Below, in pieces: positions 6,008 to 11,887 of a stretch of DNA of 11,887 nucleotides. The notes below the pieces were generated by a model. The model was not told where the DNA came from, searched no databases, and was given only the letters and a program-made list of their open reading frames with translations. Each line of letters begins with the position of its first letter. Within the stretch, counting starts at the first letter, position 1. Both the position numbers and the translations under genes were made by a program. The stretch lies in contig JAKLHX010000020.1 of the NCBI GenBank assembly GCA_022709925.1, positions 1 to 11,887 of the forward strand, given 5' to 3'. Origin of the DNA: Candidatus Margulisiibacteriota bacterium. GTDB lineage: Bacteria; Margulisbacteria; WOR-1; JAKLHX01.

Positions 6008-7366
6008 CTACCTTCTTTTGTCGGTGGGGACGTATTTCTTGGTCGGCGATACGTTCTTGTACGCGGGCCTTATTATCCTCTTTGATACCATGAGCTCTTC
6101 TATCCTGTGCGCCATCCATCCGGCTATACGCGCCATTGCGAACAGGGGAGTGTAAAGGTCTTCTGATATGTCGAGGCATTTGTAGACGAATCCCGAGAAG
6201 AAGTCCACGTTCGGGGATATTATCTTGCCGGTGCCTTTCAGGTCGTAAAAAGCCTGCGGGACGATCTCCTCAAGGTTAAGATAAAGAGCGAGCTCGTCAT
6301 CTTTATTCTTTTCTTTTGCCAGCTGTATCGCGTAGTCTTTGAGTACTACGGCCCTTGGGTCCGACTTCGTATAGATCGCATGCCCGAACCCGTAGATCTT
6401 TCCGCTCCTGTCGCCGGCTTCCTGGTTGAGGAGCTTTGTTATATAAGCTTTTATCTCTTCCTTATTGTTCCAGTCCTTGACGTTCTTCTTTATGTCTTCC
6501 ATCATGTCCATGACGCTTTTGTTCGCGCCGCCGTGCAGAGGTCCTTTTAAAGAACCGATAGCCGCGGCGATAGCCGAATAGGCGTCAGTGCCGCTGGAAG
6601 ACGTGACCCTGGTCGTGAACGTTGAGTTATTCCCGCCGCCGTGGTCCGCGTGAAGTATAAGGAGTACATCAAGTACCCTGGCCTCTGTTTTTGTATAGGA
6701 ATGGTCTTTTCTCATCATATAGAAGAAATTCTCTGATGTCATAAGGCCGTTATCCGGAGGCTGGATGAACAGGGGAGCATTATGGAATTTTGACATCATC
6801 GCATGATAAGCATGCACTATTATTGTCGGGAACTTTGCCACAAGGGAGATCGCCTGCTGGATCTGGTTGTCTATAGAAAGGTCGTCGGCTTTTGGGTCTG
6901 AACTGTAAAGGGCAAGTACCGCCCTGGACAGGCTGTTCATGATGTTCCTTGAGCGGAAGTTTAGTATTATGTCGCGTGTGAAATTCTCGGGGAGATGTCT
7001 TTCCACTGCAAAAGTATCGAGGAAATCTTTAAATTCTCTCTTCTTGGGGAGCTCTCCGAATAAAAGAAGATAGGCCACTTCTTCGAAGCCGAACCGGTCT
7101 TCCTGTTTTATCCCTTCGATTATATCCCTAACATTGCGTCCCCTGTATTCAAGCCTTCCTTCGACAGGAACTACATCTTCGTCTATCTTTTCATATCCTA
7201 TGACCGTTGATATCCTGGTAAGCCCTACAAGGACGCCGCTCCCGTCCTCATTGCGGAGGCCGCGCTTTACGTTGTATTTTTTGAACAGATCGGGGCTGAT
7301 ATAATTGTTGGCCGCGCACTTTTCGTACAGTTTTTTTATAAGGTCTTCTTTTTTGGAGGTTTCCAT
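6008..7366 (-). CDS. gltA: Citrate synthase
   Basis: The enzyme condenses oxaloacetate and acetyl-CoA to citrate. The 452-residue protein has VEGRLEYRGRNVRDI near residues 68-82, LHADHGGGNNSTF (239-250; H242 is the oxaloacetate-binding histidine), GPLHGGANK with catalytic H278, YGFGHAIYTKSDPRA with H329, and VDFFSGFVY with catalytic D388. The full triad is therefore intact. The GHA form (not GHR) and the roughly 50-residue N-terminal helical region resemble the longer citrate synthases of anaerobes and eukaryotes rather than the short archaeal type; that grouping is an impression. The start at ATG 7366 has no Shine-Dalgarno but a TGC-TATTAT element ends 7 nt before it. No aconitase or isocitrate dehydrogenase is nearby; the mtlD-like gene follows. 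Confidence 0.95.
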   Translation of the reverse strand: METSKKEDLIKKLYEKCAANNYISPDLFKKYNVKRGLRNEDGSGVLVGLTRISTVIGYEKIDEDVVPVEGRLEYRGRNVRDIIEGIKQEDRFGFEEVAYLLLFGELPKKREFKDFLDTFAVERHLPENFTRDIILNFRSRNIMNSLSRAVLALYSSDPKADDLSIDNQIQQAISLVAKFPTIIVHAYHAMMSKFHNAPLFIQPPDNGLMTSENFFYMMRKDHSYTKTEARVLDVLLILHADHGGGNNSTFTTRVTSSSGTDAYSAIAAAIGSLKGPLHGGANKSVMDMMEDIKKNVKDWNNKEEIKAYITKLLNQEAGDRSGKIYGFGHAIYTKSDPRAVVLKDYAIQLAKEKNKDDELALYLNLEEIVPQAFYDLKGTGKIISPNVDFFSGFVYKCLDISEDLYTPLFAMARIAGWMAHRIEELMVSKRIIRPAYKNVSPTKKYVPTDKRR

Positions 7367-7373
7367 TAAAGAA

Positions 7374-7382
7374 ATAATAGCA
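7374..7382 (-). promoter_or_regulatory. Extended -10 of citrate synthase (TGC-TATTAT), probably leaderless
   Basis: On the minus strand TGCTATTAT occupies 7382-7374 and is followed by exactly 7 nt before ATG 7366. No good -35 sits at 15-17 bp; the nearest is TAGACA at 7398-7393, which would leave only a 13-bp spacer. The extended -10 may compensate. Confidence 0.5.
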
Positions 7383-7425
7383 TAAAATGCGTTGTCTATG
7401 AATAGATATATTCCGGAGTTTGCAG

Positions 7426-8070
7426 TTAGATAAAGCTTGTAGGGGTCGTGGCGAATTTATTGTTGTTCACCAGTTCAGCGTCGGCTTCTTCTCTTTTCTT
7501 TTTGATCTTTTCAAGCATTTTGCTCATGAACTGGTTGTTAAGTATTTTTTCCATGTCTTCCTGGGTAAGTTGGATATTGTTTGCCACTTCTTCTTCCGTG
7601 ACTTTTCCGTCCCGGTCGTCGTCATATGCGTCAAAGTCTTCTCCGGGAAGCGCGTCCTCGAATTCCGACCTGTCCAAAGATCCGTTTCCGTCAATATCTG
7701 CCTCATCAAAGCCGCTTACTGTTGCCTCTGTTCCTTCTGTTCCCGTGTCGTCCGCCGGCTCGCTTGTTTCCGCGCTTTTTGTTGCTGCTTTAGTTTCTGT
7801 GTTGTCGGATGATCCGGTGAAAAGATTTGTAATGAAATCGACCACTACTCCTATCAGCTCGACGATTGGGCTGCTTTGTTCCGTGCGGGATGTAGCTTCG
7901 TTTAAGGATATCATTGAATTCTTGTCGACGTCGTAACTTGAGAAGTCGTTCCCGGAAAAGGCCCTATCGAATTCAGCCTGGTCCAGATAGCCGTTGCCGT
8001 CGGTGTCAGCGCTCAAAAAAGCCGCTTCGGTTATTTGTGTTTGATTGGTTACTGCAGATGTGTTGCTCAT
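7426..8070 (-). CDS. Four-EF-hand calcium-binding protein with internal duplication
   Basis: The 214-residue protein has four EF-hand loops in two pairs: D22-E33 (DTDGNGYLDQAE), D47-E58 (DVDKNSMISLNE), D125-E136 (DIDGNGSLDRSE) and D150-E161 (DDDRDGKVTEEE). All keep acidic residues at the calcium positions and the terminal Glu. Residues 18-59 and 121-162 align with no gap, so one 42-residue pair was duplicated. Between them lie a hydrophobic amphipathic segment (about 68-86) and a Thr/Ser/Glu-rich linker (87-118); after them a charged helix (169-198) and a Ser/Thr-Phe-Ile end. There is no Sec signal, so location is unknown. It follows the 59-residue gene by 3 bp, and a weak GGA precedes the start. 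Calcium binding is well supported; role unknown. Confidence 0.85.
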   Translation of the reverse strand: MSNTSAVTNQTQITEAAFLSADTDGNGYLDQAEFDRAFSGNDFSSYDVDKNSMISLNEATSRTEQSSPIVELIGVVVDFITNLFTGSSDNTETKAATKSAETSEPADDTGTEGTEATVSGFDEADIDGNGSLDRSEFEDALPGEDFDAYDDDRDGKVTEEEVANNIQLTQEDMEKILNNQFMSKMLEKIKKKREEADAELVNNNKFATTPTSFI

Positions 8071-8073
8071 TTT

Positions 8074-8253
8074 TTATTCCATAAGTTTTTTTGCTACGGA
8101 TTTAACGTCGCCCATAGGGTTTGCCGCTTTCTTTGCGGAACTGCCTCTGGACATAGAATTGAAACTCGCATTGACCATCTGTTTTGAGTTCATCATAGAC
8201 ATGTTTGCTTTGCTAGTCGAATACGGATCCGGTTTTGTGGCGCTTACTCCCAT
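8074..8253 (-). CDS. Small unknown protein, 59 residues, Ser/Met/Lys-rich
   Basis: I do not recognise this protein. It is polar, rich in Ser, Met, Asn and Lys, with repeated small motifs (SMMNSK, SFNSMSRGSS, AKKAANP) and a basic helix at the end (VKSVAKKLME). No signal peptide or membrane segment is visible. ATG 8253 is preferred over an upstream in-frame TTG at 8268 because GAGGT lies about 9 nt before it. Its TAA stop is 3 bp from the EF-hand gene's ATG, and that gene's weak ribosome site lies inside this stop region, so translation of the pair is probably coupled. The tight coupling is the main reason to believe it is real. A role as chaperone, co-secreted partner or regulator of the EF-hand protein is speculation. 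Confidence 0.6.
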   Translation of the reverse strand: MGVSATKPDPYSTSKANMSMMNSKQMVNASFNSMSRGSSAKKAANPMGDVKSVAKKLME

Positions 8254-8304
8254 ATTTCTATACCTCAATATATTAATCGTTATTTATGGGGTCTTTCTTG
8301 CATG

Positions 8305-8332
8305 AAAAAACCCCTGTTTTCACAGGGGTTTT
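8305..8332 (-). terminator. Rho-independent terminator after the bactofilin-like gene
   Basis: A perfect 11-bp inverted repeat, AAAACCCCTGT (8307-8317) and ACAGGGGTTTT (8322-8332), with a 4-nt loop, forms a GC-rich stem. On the minus strand the stem runs into six T residues (8310-8305), so it should end transcripts from the gene stopping at 8366. The plus-strand side has only four T residues before G, making it weaker in that direction. It separates the membrane-protein gene from the EF-hand operon, which therefore needs its own promoter; I see no convincing one in 8254-8304. Confidence 0.9.
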
Positions 8333-8365
8333 GTTGTCGGTTTTTTGCCTTTTTAGGCTTTAAAT

Positions 8366-9235
8366 TTAGCCTTCTCCAAGCCTGCTCATCCAGCCTGCGC
8401 CGATAGCCATTGTTCCGACTATCATGTTGACCAATGGACCTACGACAGGGACAAGTCCGATAAGCGTAAGCAGGATTATTCCCCAGATTATTTCAGTGAC
8501 CATAGGCTGGTTGAACCTTCTGAGGCTTGCCAGAAGCTTTTTTCCGAGGATCTGGCTTATTGCTATATATCCGAGTACCAACGCTATGCCATAAACTACG
8601 AACTCAAGGATGATCAAAGGTATTCCGATCACGCTTACGACCAGAAGTATCGCGATAGGGATGGTGAGCACTATCCACAGAAGTCCCCACATGAAAGCTT
8701 TCAGAGGGTTCTTTTCGGCAGCGACGGATATCCAGCCGACCCTTTTCGGGAAAAGGAACCCGGCGGCTATCCCGAGCGCCAACAGGCCCAAGAAAGTAAG
8801 AAGGCTCGCGAACAATTGGGCTATTATCAAAGCATTGGGCCCTATTTTGGAACTTATCGCGGCTACTGAACACAAAGACTGTGGCATGACAACCTCCTTT
8901 ATTGTTCCGGCGACTTTGGCGTCCGGATCTTTCCTTATGATGCCTCCGACCGAGACAACGTTGCCGTGGACCCTTGCCGTCGGCTTGAGAACGACCGATC
9001 CTCCGACCGCTACGACATCGTTCAATACTTCTCCCGCAACTCCGACCGTACCGCCGATGGCAACAGCGTTATTAACGCTCATATCTTTGGTGACGGACAG
9101 GTTCTCCCCGACCTTTACTATGTCCGGGAATTCTATTGTGCCAGACTGCTCAATGTCGGCGGACGCCGCGAACAGCGGGGCGGCGAACAGGAACGAGAGG
9201 GATATCGCGGCAATAAAAAGTTTTCTGAGATTCAT
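8366..9235 (-). CDS. Exported bactofilin-like repeat domain fused to a multi-helix membrane domain
   Basis: The 289-residue protein has a signal peptide (residues 1-24, basic NLRK then a hydrophobic core ending AASA). An extracytoplasmic right-handed beta-helix-like domain follows (about 35-112) with short repeats such as NNAVAIGGTVGVAGEV, NDVVAVGGSVVLKPTARV and GNVVSVGGIIRKDPDAKV. These turn-by-turn V-x-V-GG patterns resemble the polymer-forming fold of bactofilins. After a linker come about four membrane helices (near 134-162, 180-204, 206-228 and 247-275). The start is fixed by a strong GGAGG upstream of ATG 9235. Bactofilins are usually soluble cytoplasmic scaffolds, so an exported, membrane-anchored version is a distinct architecture; similar proteins are typically annotated only as polymer-forming cytoskeletal or hypothetical. 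Function unknown. Confidence 0.72.
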   Translation of the reverse strand: MNLRKLFIAAISLSFLFAAPLFAASADIEQSGTIEFPDIVKVGENLSVTKDMSVNNAVAIGGTVGVAGEVLNDVVAVGGSVVLKPTARVHGNVVSVGGIIRKDPDAKVAGTIKEVVMPQSLCSVAAISSKIGPNALIIAQLFASLLTFLGLLALGIAAGFLFPKRVGWISVAAEKNPLKAFMWGLLWIVLTIPIAILLVVSVIGIPLIILEFVVYGIALVLGYIAISQILGKKLLASLRRFNQPMVTEIIWGIILLTLIGLVPVVGPLVNMIVGTMAIGAGWMSRLGEG

Positions 9236-9318
9236 CCGATCCTCCTTTCCTTTTTATTCTTCCCCATGTCATTTGATGGGTGTTGACGAAAAAATATTTT
9301 ACATCATTGCCGATAAAT

Positions 9319-9347
9319 TTGCAAGGTTTTTCTTTGTGTGATAAAAT
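9319..9347 (+). promoter_or_regulatory. Candidate promoter of the EF-G-like gene
   Basis: TTGCAA (9319-9324) and TAAAAT (9342-9347) are separated by 17 bp, with TGA before the -10. Transcription would start near 9354, leaving a leader of about 28 nt that contains the AAGGAG ribosome site at 9369-9374. The rest of the 146-bp gap (9236-9381) holds the GGAGG of the divergent membrane-protein gene and a small CCCAT/ATGGG dyad (9263-9280); nothing else stands out. Confidence 0.45.
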
Positions 9348-9381
9348 TTTGGAAATATATTTGTTTCTAAGGAGAAAACTT

Positions 9382-11466
9382 ATGAAACAGTACGAAACCG
9401 GAAAGATCAAGAACGTAGCTTTGATAGGCCATCCCGGTTCTGGAAAAACCTCCCTCGCTGAAGCCATGCTTTTTAATTCAAAAACTACCGGAAGGCTCGG
9501 TTCCGTGAACGACGGGACCACGGTATCGGATTTCGACCAGGAAGAGATCAAGAGAAAGATCAGCATAAGGACATCTGTTCTGCCGTTCGAGTACAACGGA
9601 TACAAAGTGAACCTTATAGATACGCCGGGATTTCCGGATTTTGTCGGAGATGCTGTTTCCGGCCTCTACGCCGCGGACTGTGCGATATTCCTGGCCTGCG
9701 CGGTGTCAGGGCTCGGAGTAGGGGCGCAGGAATTTTGGAGGATGGCTGAAGCGGACAACCTGCCGAGGATCATATTCATCAACAAGCTGGATAAGGAGAG
9801 GGCTGACTTTTATAAGACGTTCGATATCCTTAAAGAGACATTCGGCAAAGATGTTGTCCCTGTGCATCTGCCGATAGGGCAGGAATCGGGATTTTCAGGG
9901 ATCGTGGACATTTTGAACAAGAAAGCGTATAAATTCGAGAACGGCATGGCCGTAGAGATCCCTATCCCGGAAGACATGAAAGAAAAGACCGAAAAATACA
10001 GGGACATTCTCATCGAAGAAGTGGTTGAGATAGACGAAGCGCTTCTGGCAAAGTTCATGAACAATGAAGAAATAACGGACGAACAGGTCCAGGAGGCTTT
10101 TCAAAAATCAGTGGACCATAAACAAATATATCCGGTCCTTTGCGGGAGCTCTGTGAAGAACATAGGGATAACTCTGCTTATGGATGCTATGGAACACTGG
10201 CTTCCCGGTGCGGACGAAAGGGCCCTCAAAGGGATCGACGGGACCGAAAGAAAGGCTTCAAAGGATGACGCTTTGTCCGCTTATGTGTTCCTGACGGCCG
10301 TTGAACCACATGTCGGGGAGCTTTCTTATGTAAGGATATTTTCCGGCACGCTCAACCATTCAAGCTCAGTACTGAATTCGTCAAAGAACGCTCAGGAAAG
10401 GGTCGGACAGATATTCTATATGAGGGGAAAGAACCGGGAAGAGACCATGTCGGCCGTGGCAGGGGATATAGTAGCTTTACCCAAGATGAAGAACACCGCG
10501 ACAGGGGACACTCTCTGCGATCCCGCGAAAAAGATAATATATGAAAGGATCAAATATCCGGAACCGGTCCTTTCGATATCTGTAAAGCCGAAGTCCAAGG
10601 CGGACCAGGAAAAAATGGGGCTAGCTCTGAATGCTCTGATGCATGAGGATATGACGTTTATGGTGTCCCATAACACAGAGACCAAAGAGACCATAATCTC
10701 GGGGATGGGCGACGTCCATCTTGATGTGATGATGGAAAGACAAAAAAGACGCTATGGGGTTGAAATAGAAGCTGGCGCTCCGAGGATAGCTTATAGGGAG
10801 ACGATAAAAGGAAAGGCCAAATCCCAGGGCAAATACAAAAAACAGTCCGGAGGCCGCGGGCAATACGGGGATTGCTGGCTTGAGATAGAGCCGCTTTCCA
10901 GAGGCCGCGGATTTGAGTTCGTTGATAAGATAGTCGGCGGCGTGATCCCTAAGAACTATATCCCCGCGATCGAAAAAGGTATTCGTGAGACCATGTCAGG
11001 AGGAGTGATCGCGGGATATCCGGTTATGGACGTGAAGGTCACGTTATATGACGGCTCATACCACGAAGTCGATTCTTCCGATATGGCATTCAAGATAGCC
11101 GGATCTATGGGATTTAAAAAAGCATTCTCTGAGGCCAGGCCGGTCATACTCGAGCCTATAATGAACCTGGACATAACCGTGCCTGACGACTGCGTCGGGG
11201 ACATAGTCTCAGACCTTAATAAGAGAAGAGGGAAGATACTAGGCATGGACCCGGCCGCCAACAAGCATCAGACCATAAGGGCTTCAGTCCCAAGTTCTGA
11301 GATCTCTAAATATGCTTCAGATCTCAGGTCAATAAGCAGGGGAAGAGGCTCATTTACTGCCAGGTTCTCTCATTATGAAGAAGCCACGGGAAAGACACAG
11401 TCTGATCTTGTCGGGAAACATGAACAGCTGAAGGCTGCAGGCCAGCTGCAAGACAGGACACTATAA
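9382..11466 (+). CDS. fusA: Elongation factor G-like GTPase (EF-G paralogue type)
   Basis: The 694-residue protein has the full five-domain EF-G layout: a G domain with P-loop GHPGSGKTS (16-24), G3 DTPGFPDF (80-87), G4 NKLD (134-137) and G5 GSSVK (255-259), then domains II-III, domain IV with KQSGGRGQYGDC and PKNYIPAIEKGI, and domain V ending near HYEEATG. Compared with the housekeeping factor, the P-loop is not AHIDAGKTT, the RGITI switch reads RKISI, and the histidine after DTPG is Phe (F84). These changes, with the VGAQEFWRMAEADNLPRIIF and VHLPIG segments, match the EF-G-like clade that many bacteria carry as a second copy. Its role may be in a subset of translocation, recycling or stress. 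ATG 9382 is chosen because AAGGAG lies 7 nt upstream. The stop overlaps the next gene's ATG. Confidence 0.92.
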   Translation: MKQYETGKIKNVALIGHPGSGKTSLAEAMLFNSKTTGRLGSVNDGTTVSDFDQEEIKRKISIRTSVLPFEYNGYKVNLIDTPGFPDFVGDAVSGLYAADCAIFLACAVSGLGVGAQEFWRMAEADNLPRIIFINKLDKERADFYKTFDILKETFGKDVVPVHLPIGQESGFSGIVDILNKKAYKFENGMAVEIPIPEDMKEKTEKYRDILIEEVVEIDEALLAKFMNNEEITDEQVQEAFQKSVDHKQIYPVLCGSSVKNIGITLLMDAMEHWLPGADERALKGIDGTERKASKDDALSAYVFLTAVEPHVGELSYVRIFSGTLNHSSSVLNSSKNAQERVGQIFYMRGKNREETMSAVAGDIVALPKMKNTATGDTLCDPAKKIIYERIKYPEPVLSISVKPKSKADQEKMGLALNALMHEDMTFMVSHNTETKETIISGMGDVHLDVMMERQKRRYGVEIEAGAPRIAYRETIKGKAKSQGKYKKQSGGRGQYGDCWLEIEPLSRGRGFEFVDKIVGGVIPKNYIPAIEKGIRETMSGGVIAGYPVMDVKVTLYDGSYHEVDSSDMAFKIAGSMGFKKAFSEARPVILEPIMNLDITVPDDCVGDIVSDLNKRRGKILGMDPAANKHQTIRASVPSSEISKYASDLRSISRGRGSFTARFSHYEEATGKTQSDLVGKHEQLKAAGQLQDRTL

Positions 11467-11887
11467 TGAGAAAAGCCCTATTCGTTTGTTTGTGTGTGAT
11501 GTCACTGGTCTCGTTCTTTGGCTGCGGTGGGGAAGACGCCCCTTCTTCGATCTCTACCGTACAAGGAGTAGTTTCTGACAGCTTGCTTAACCCTATATCA
11601 GGAGCGACAGTAGTTGTAGGGGCTTCATCGGCTACTACAGGATCGGACGGTTCCTTTACAATTAGCAATGTGACCAGCGGCCTTCAGACATTGTCCGTGT
11701 CTGCCGCGGGATATATATCGGCATCCAGACAATTGACGGTTTCCGCTCTAGAAACCAACTATGTACCGATGATAATACTGGAGAGACGGGACAGCAAATC
11801 CACGACCATCGGGCCGGGCGGCGGTGAAGTTTTGAATACCGATGGCGCCGTTAAGCTTATAATACCGGAAAACGCTTTGACCAGCGA
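11466..11887 (+). CDS. Lipoprotein with carboxypeptidase-regulatory-like and ZU5-like domains, 3' end outside window
   Basis: The visible 140 codons start at ATG 11466, which shares its A with the EF-G stop (TAATG); AGGA lies about 9 nt upstream. Residues 1-20 form a lipoprotein signal (RKA, hydrophobic core, SFFGC with C20 as the lipidated cysteine; Phe at -3 is less common than Leu). Residues 31-83 read as a carboxypeptidase-regulatory-like beta-sandwich (VQGVVSDSLLNPISGATVVV ... GSDGSFTISNV ... AGY). From about residue 113, IGPGGGEVLNTDGAVKLIIP resembles the start of a ZU5-type domain, common in bacterial surface lipoproteins. The frame is open at the window end, so the protein is cut. It is probably an envelope protein translationally coupled to the GTPase; no functional tie is evident. 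Confidence 0.85.
   Translation, partial: MRKALFVCLCVMSLVSFFGCGGEDAPSSISTVQGVVSDSLLNPISGATVVVGASSATTGSDGSFTISNVTSGLQTLSVSAAGYISASRQLTVSALETNYVPMIILERRDSKSTTIGPGGGEVLNTDGAVKLIIPENALTS

Noticed and set aside
8254..8268. TTG start at 8268 for the 59-residue protein
   Set aside because: The GAGGT ribosome site lies downstream of this TTG and is correctly placed for ATG 8253.
9280..9381. 34-residue upstream extension of the EF-G-like protein from ATG 9280
   Set aside because: AAGGAG lies 7 nt before ATG 9382 and the family starts there; the extension also covers the candidate promoter.
11462..11467. TATAAT just before the lipoprotein gene
   Set aside because: It overlaps the ATG itself and arises from the CTA-TAA-TG junction, so it cannot serve as that gene's -10.

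Overview
The window is a compact stretch of bacterial chromosome of moderate GC, almost fully coding, with no tRNA, rRNA, CRISPR, transposase or phage gene that I can see. The gene mix is FeoAB iron uptake, TspO, an exported acetolactate decarboxylase, citrate synthase, an EF-hand protein, a bactofilin-like membrane protein, an EF-G paralogue and a lipoprotein. Signal peptides and a lipobox suggest a Gram-negative-like or otherwise poorly characterised lineage. I cannot place the phylum from sequence alone. The style (small single-gene units, several apparently leaderless genes, MORN/TPR/EF-hand proteins) would fit a candidate phylum such as Saganbacteria/Margulisbacteria, Omnitrophota or Elusimicrobiota, but that is a low-confidence inference.

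Layout, left to right: feoB (minus strand, cut by the window start) and feoA form an operon. tspO (plus) diverges from it. A YkgJ-type cysteine-cluster protein (minus), an exported MORN-repeat protein (plus), a small TPR protein (minus) and an exported acetolactate decarboxylase (plus) then alternate strand gene by gene. The three convergent junctions are only -3, +3 and +4 bp apart and the divergent ones are 50-68 bp. Next, on the minus strand, come citrate synthase followed by a mannitol-1-phosphate 5-dehydrogenase-like protein with a long N-terminal extension. Further right are a 59-residue unknown plus a four-EF-hand protein in one operon, then a strong hairpin terminator that ends the bactofilin-like membrane protein gene. 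Finally, on the plus strand, an EF-G-like GTPase gene overlaps by one base a lipoprotein gene that runs off the window.

The most unusual signal is in the promoters rather than the proteins. Four genes (YkgJ-like, TPR, acetolactate decarboxylase, citrate synthase) have a good -10 hexamer ending exactly 7 nt before the ATG and no usable Shine-Dalgarno, so they look leaderless. tspO, the MORN gene and the EF-G gene instead have leaders with clear Shine-Dalgarno sites. Several promoters share the form TTGACA-N15-TATNAT with an extended TGC just before the -10, and two divergent pairs have physically overlapping promoters, one sharing a single -35 box.

Functionally the genes are small units rather than one pathway: ferrous iron uptake and a porphyrin-binding-type membrane protein on the left, central carbon enzymes (acetoin branch, mannitol phosphate, citrate) in the middle, and cell-envelope, calcium-binding and translation functions on the right. 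I found no clear new multi-gene defence or metabolic system. The best candidates for something undescribed are the EF-hand/59-residue pair, the bactofilin-like membrane protein and the extended mannitol dehydrogenase.
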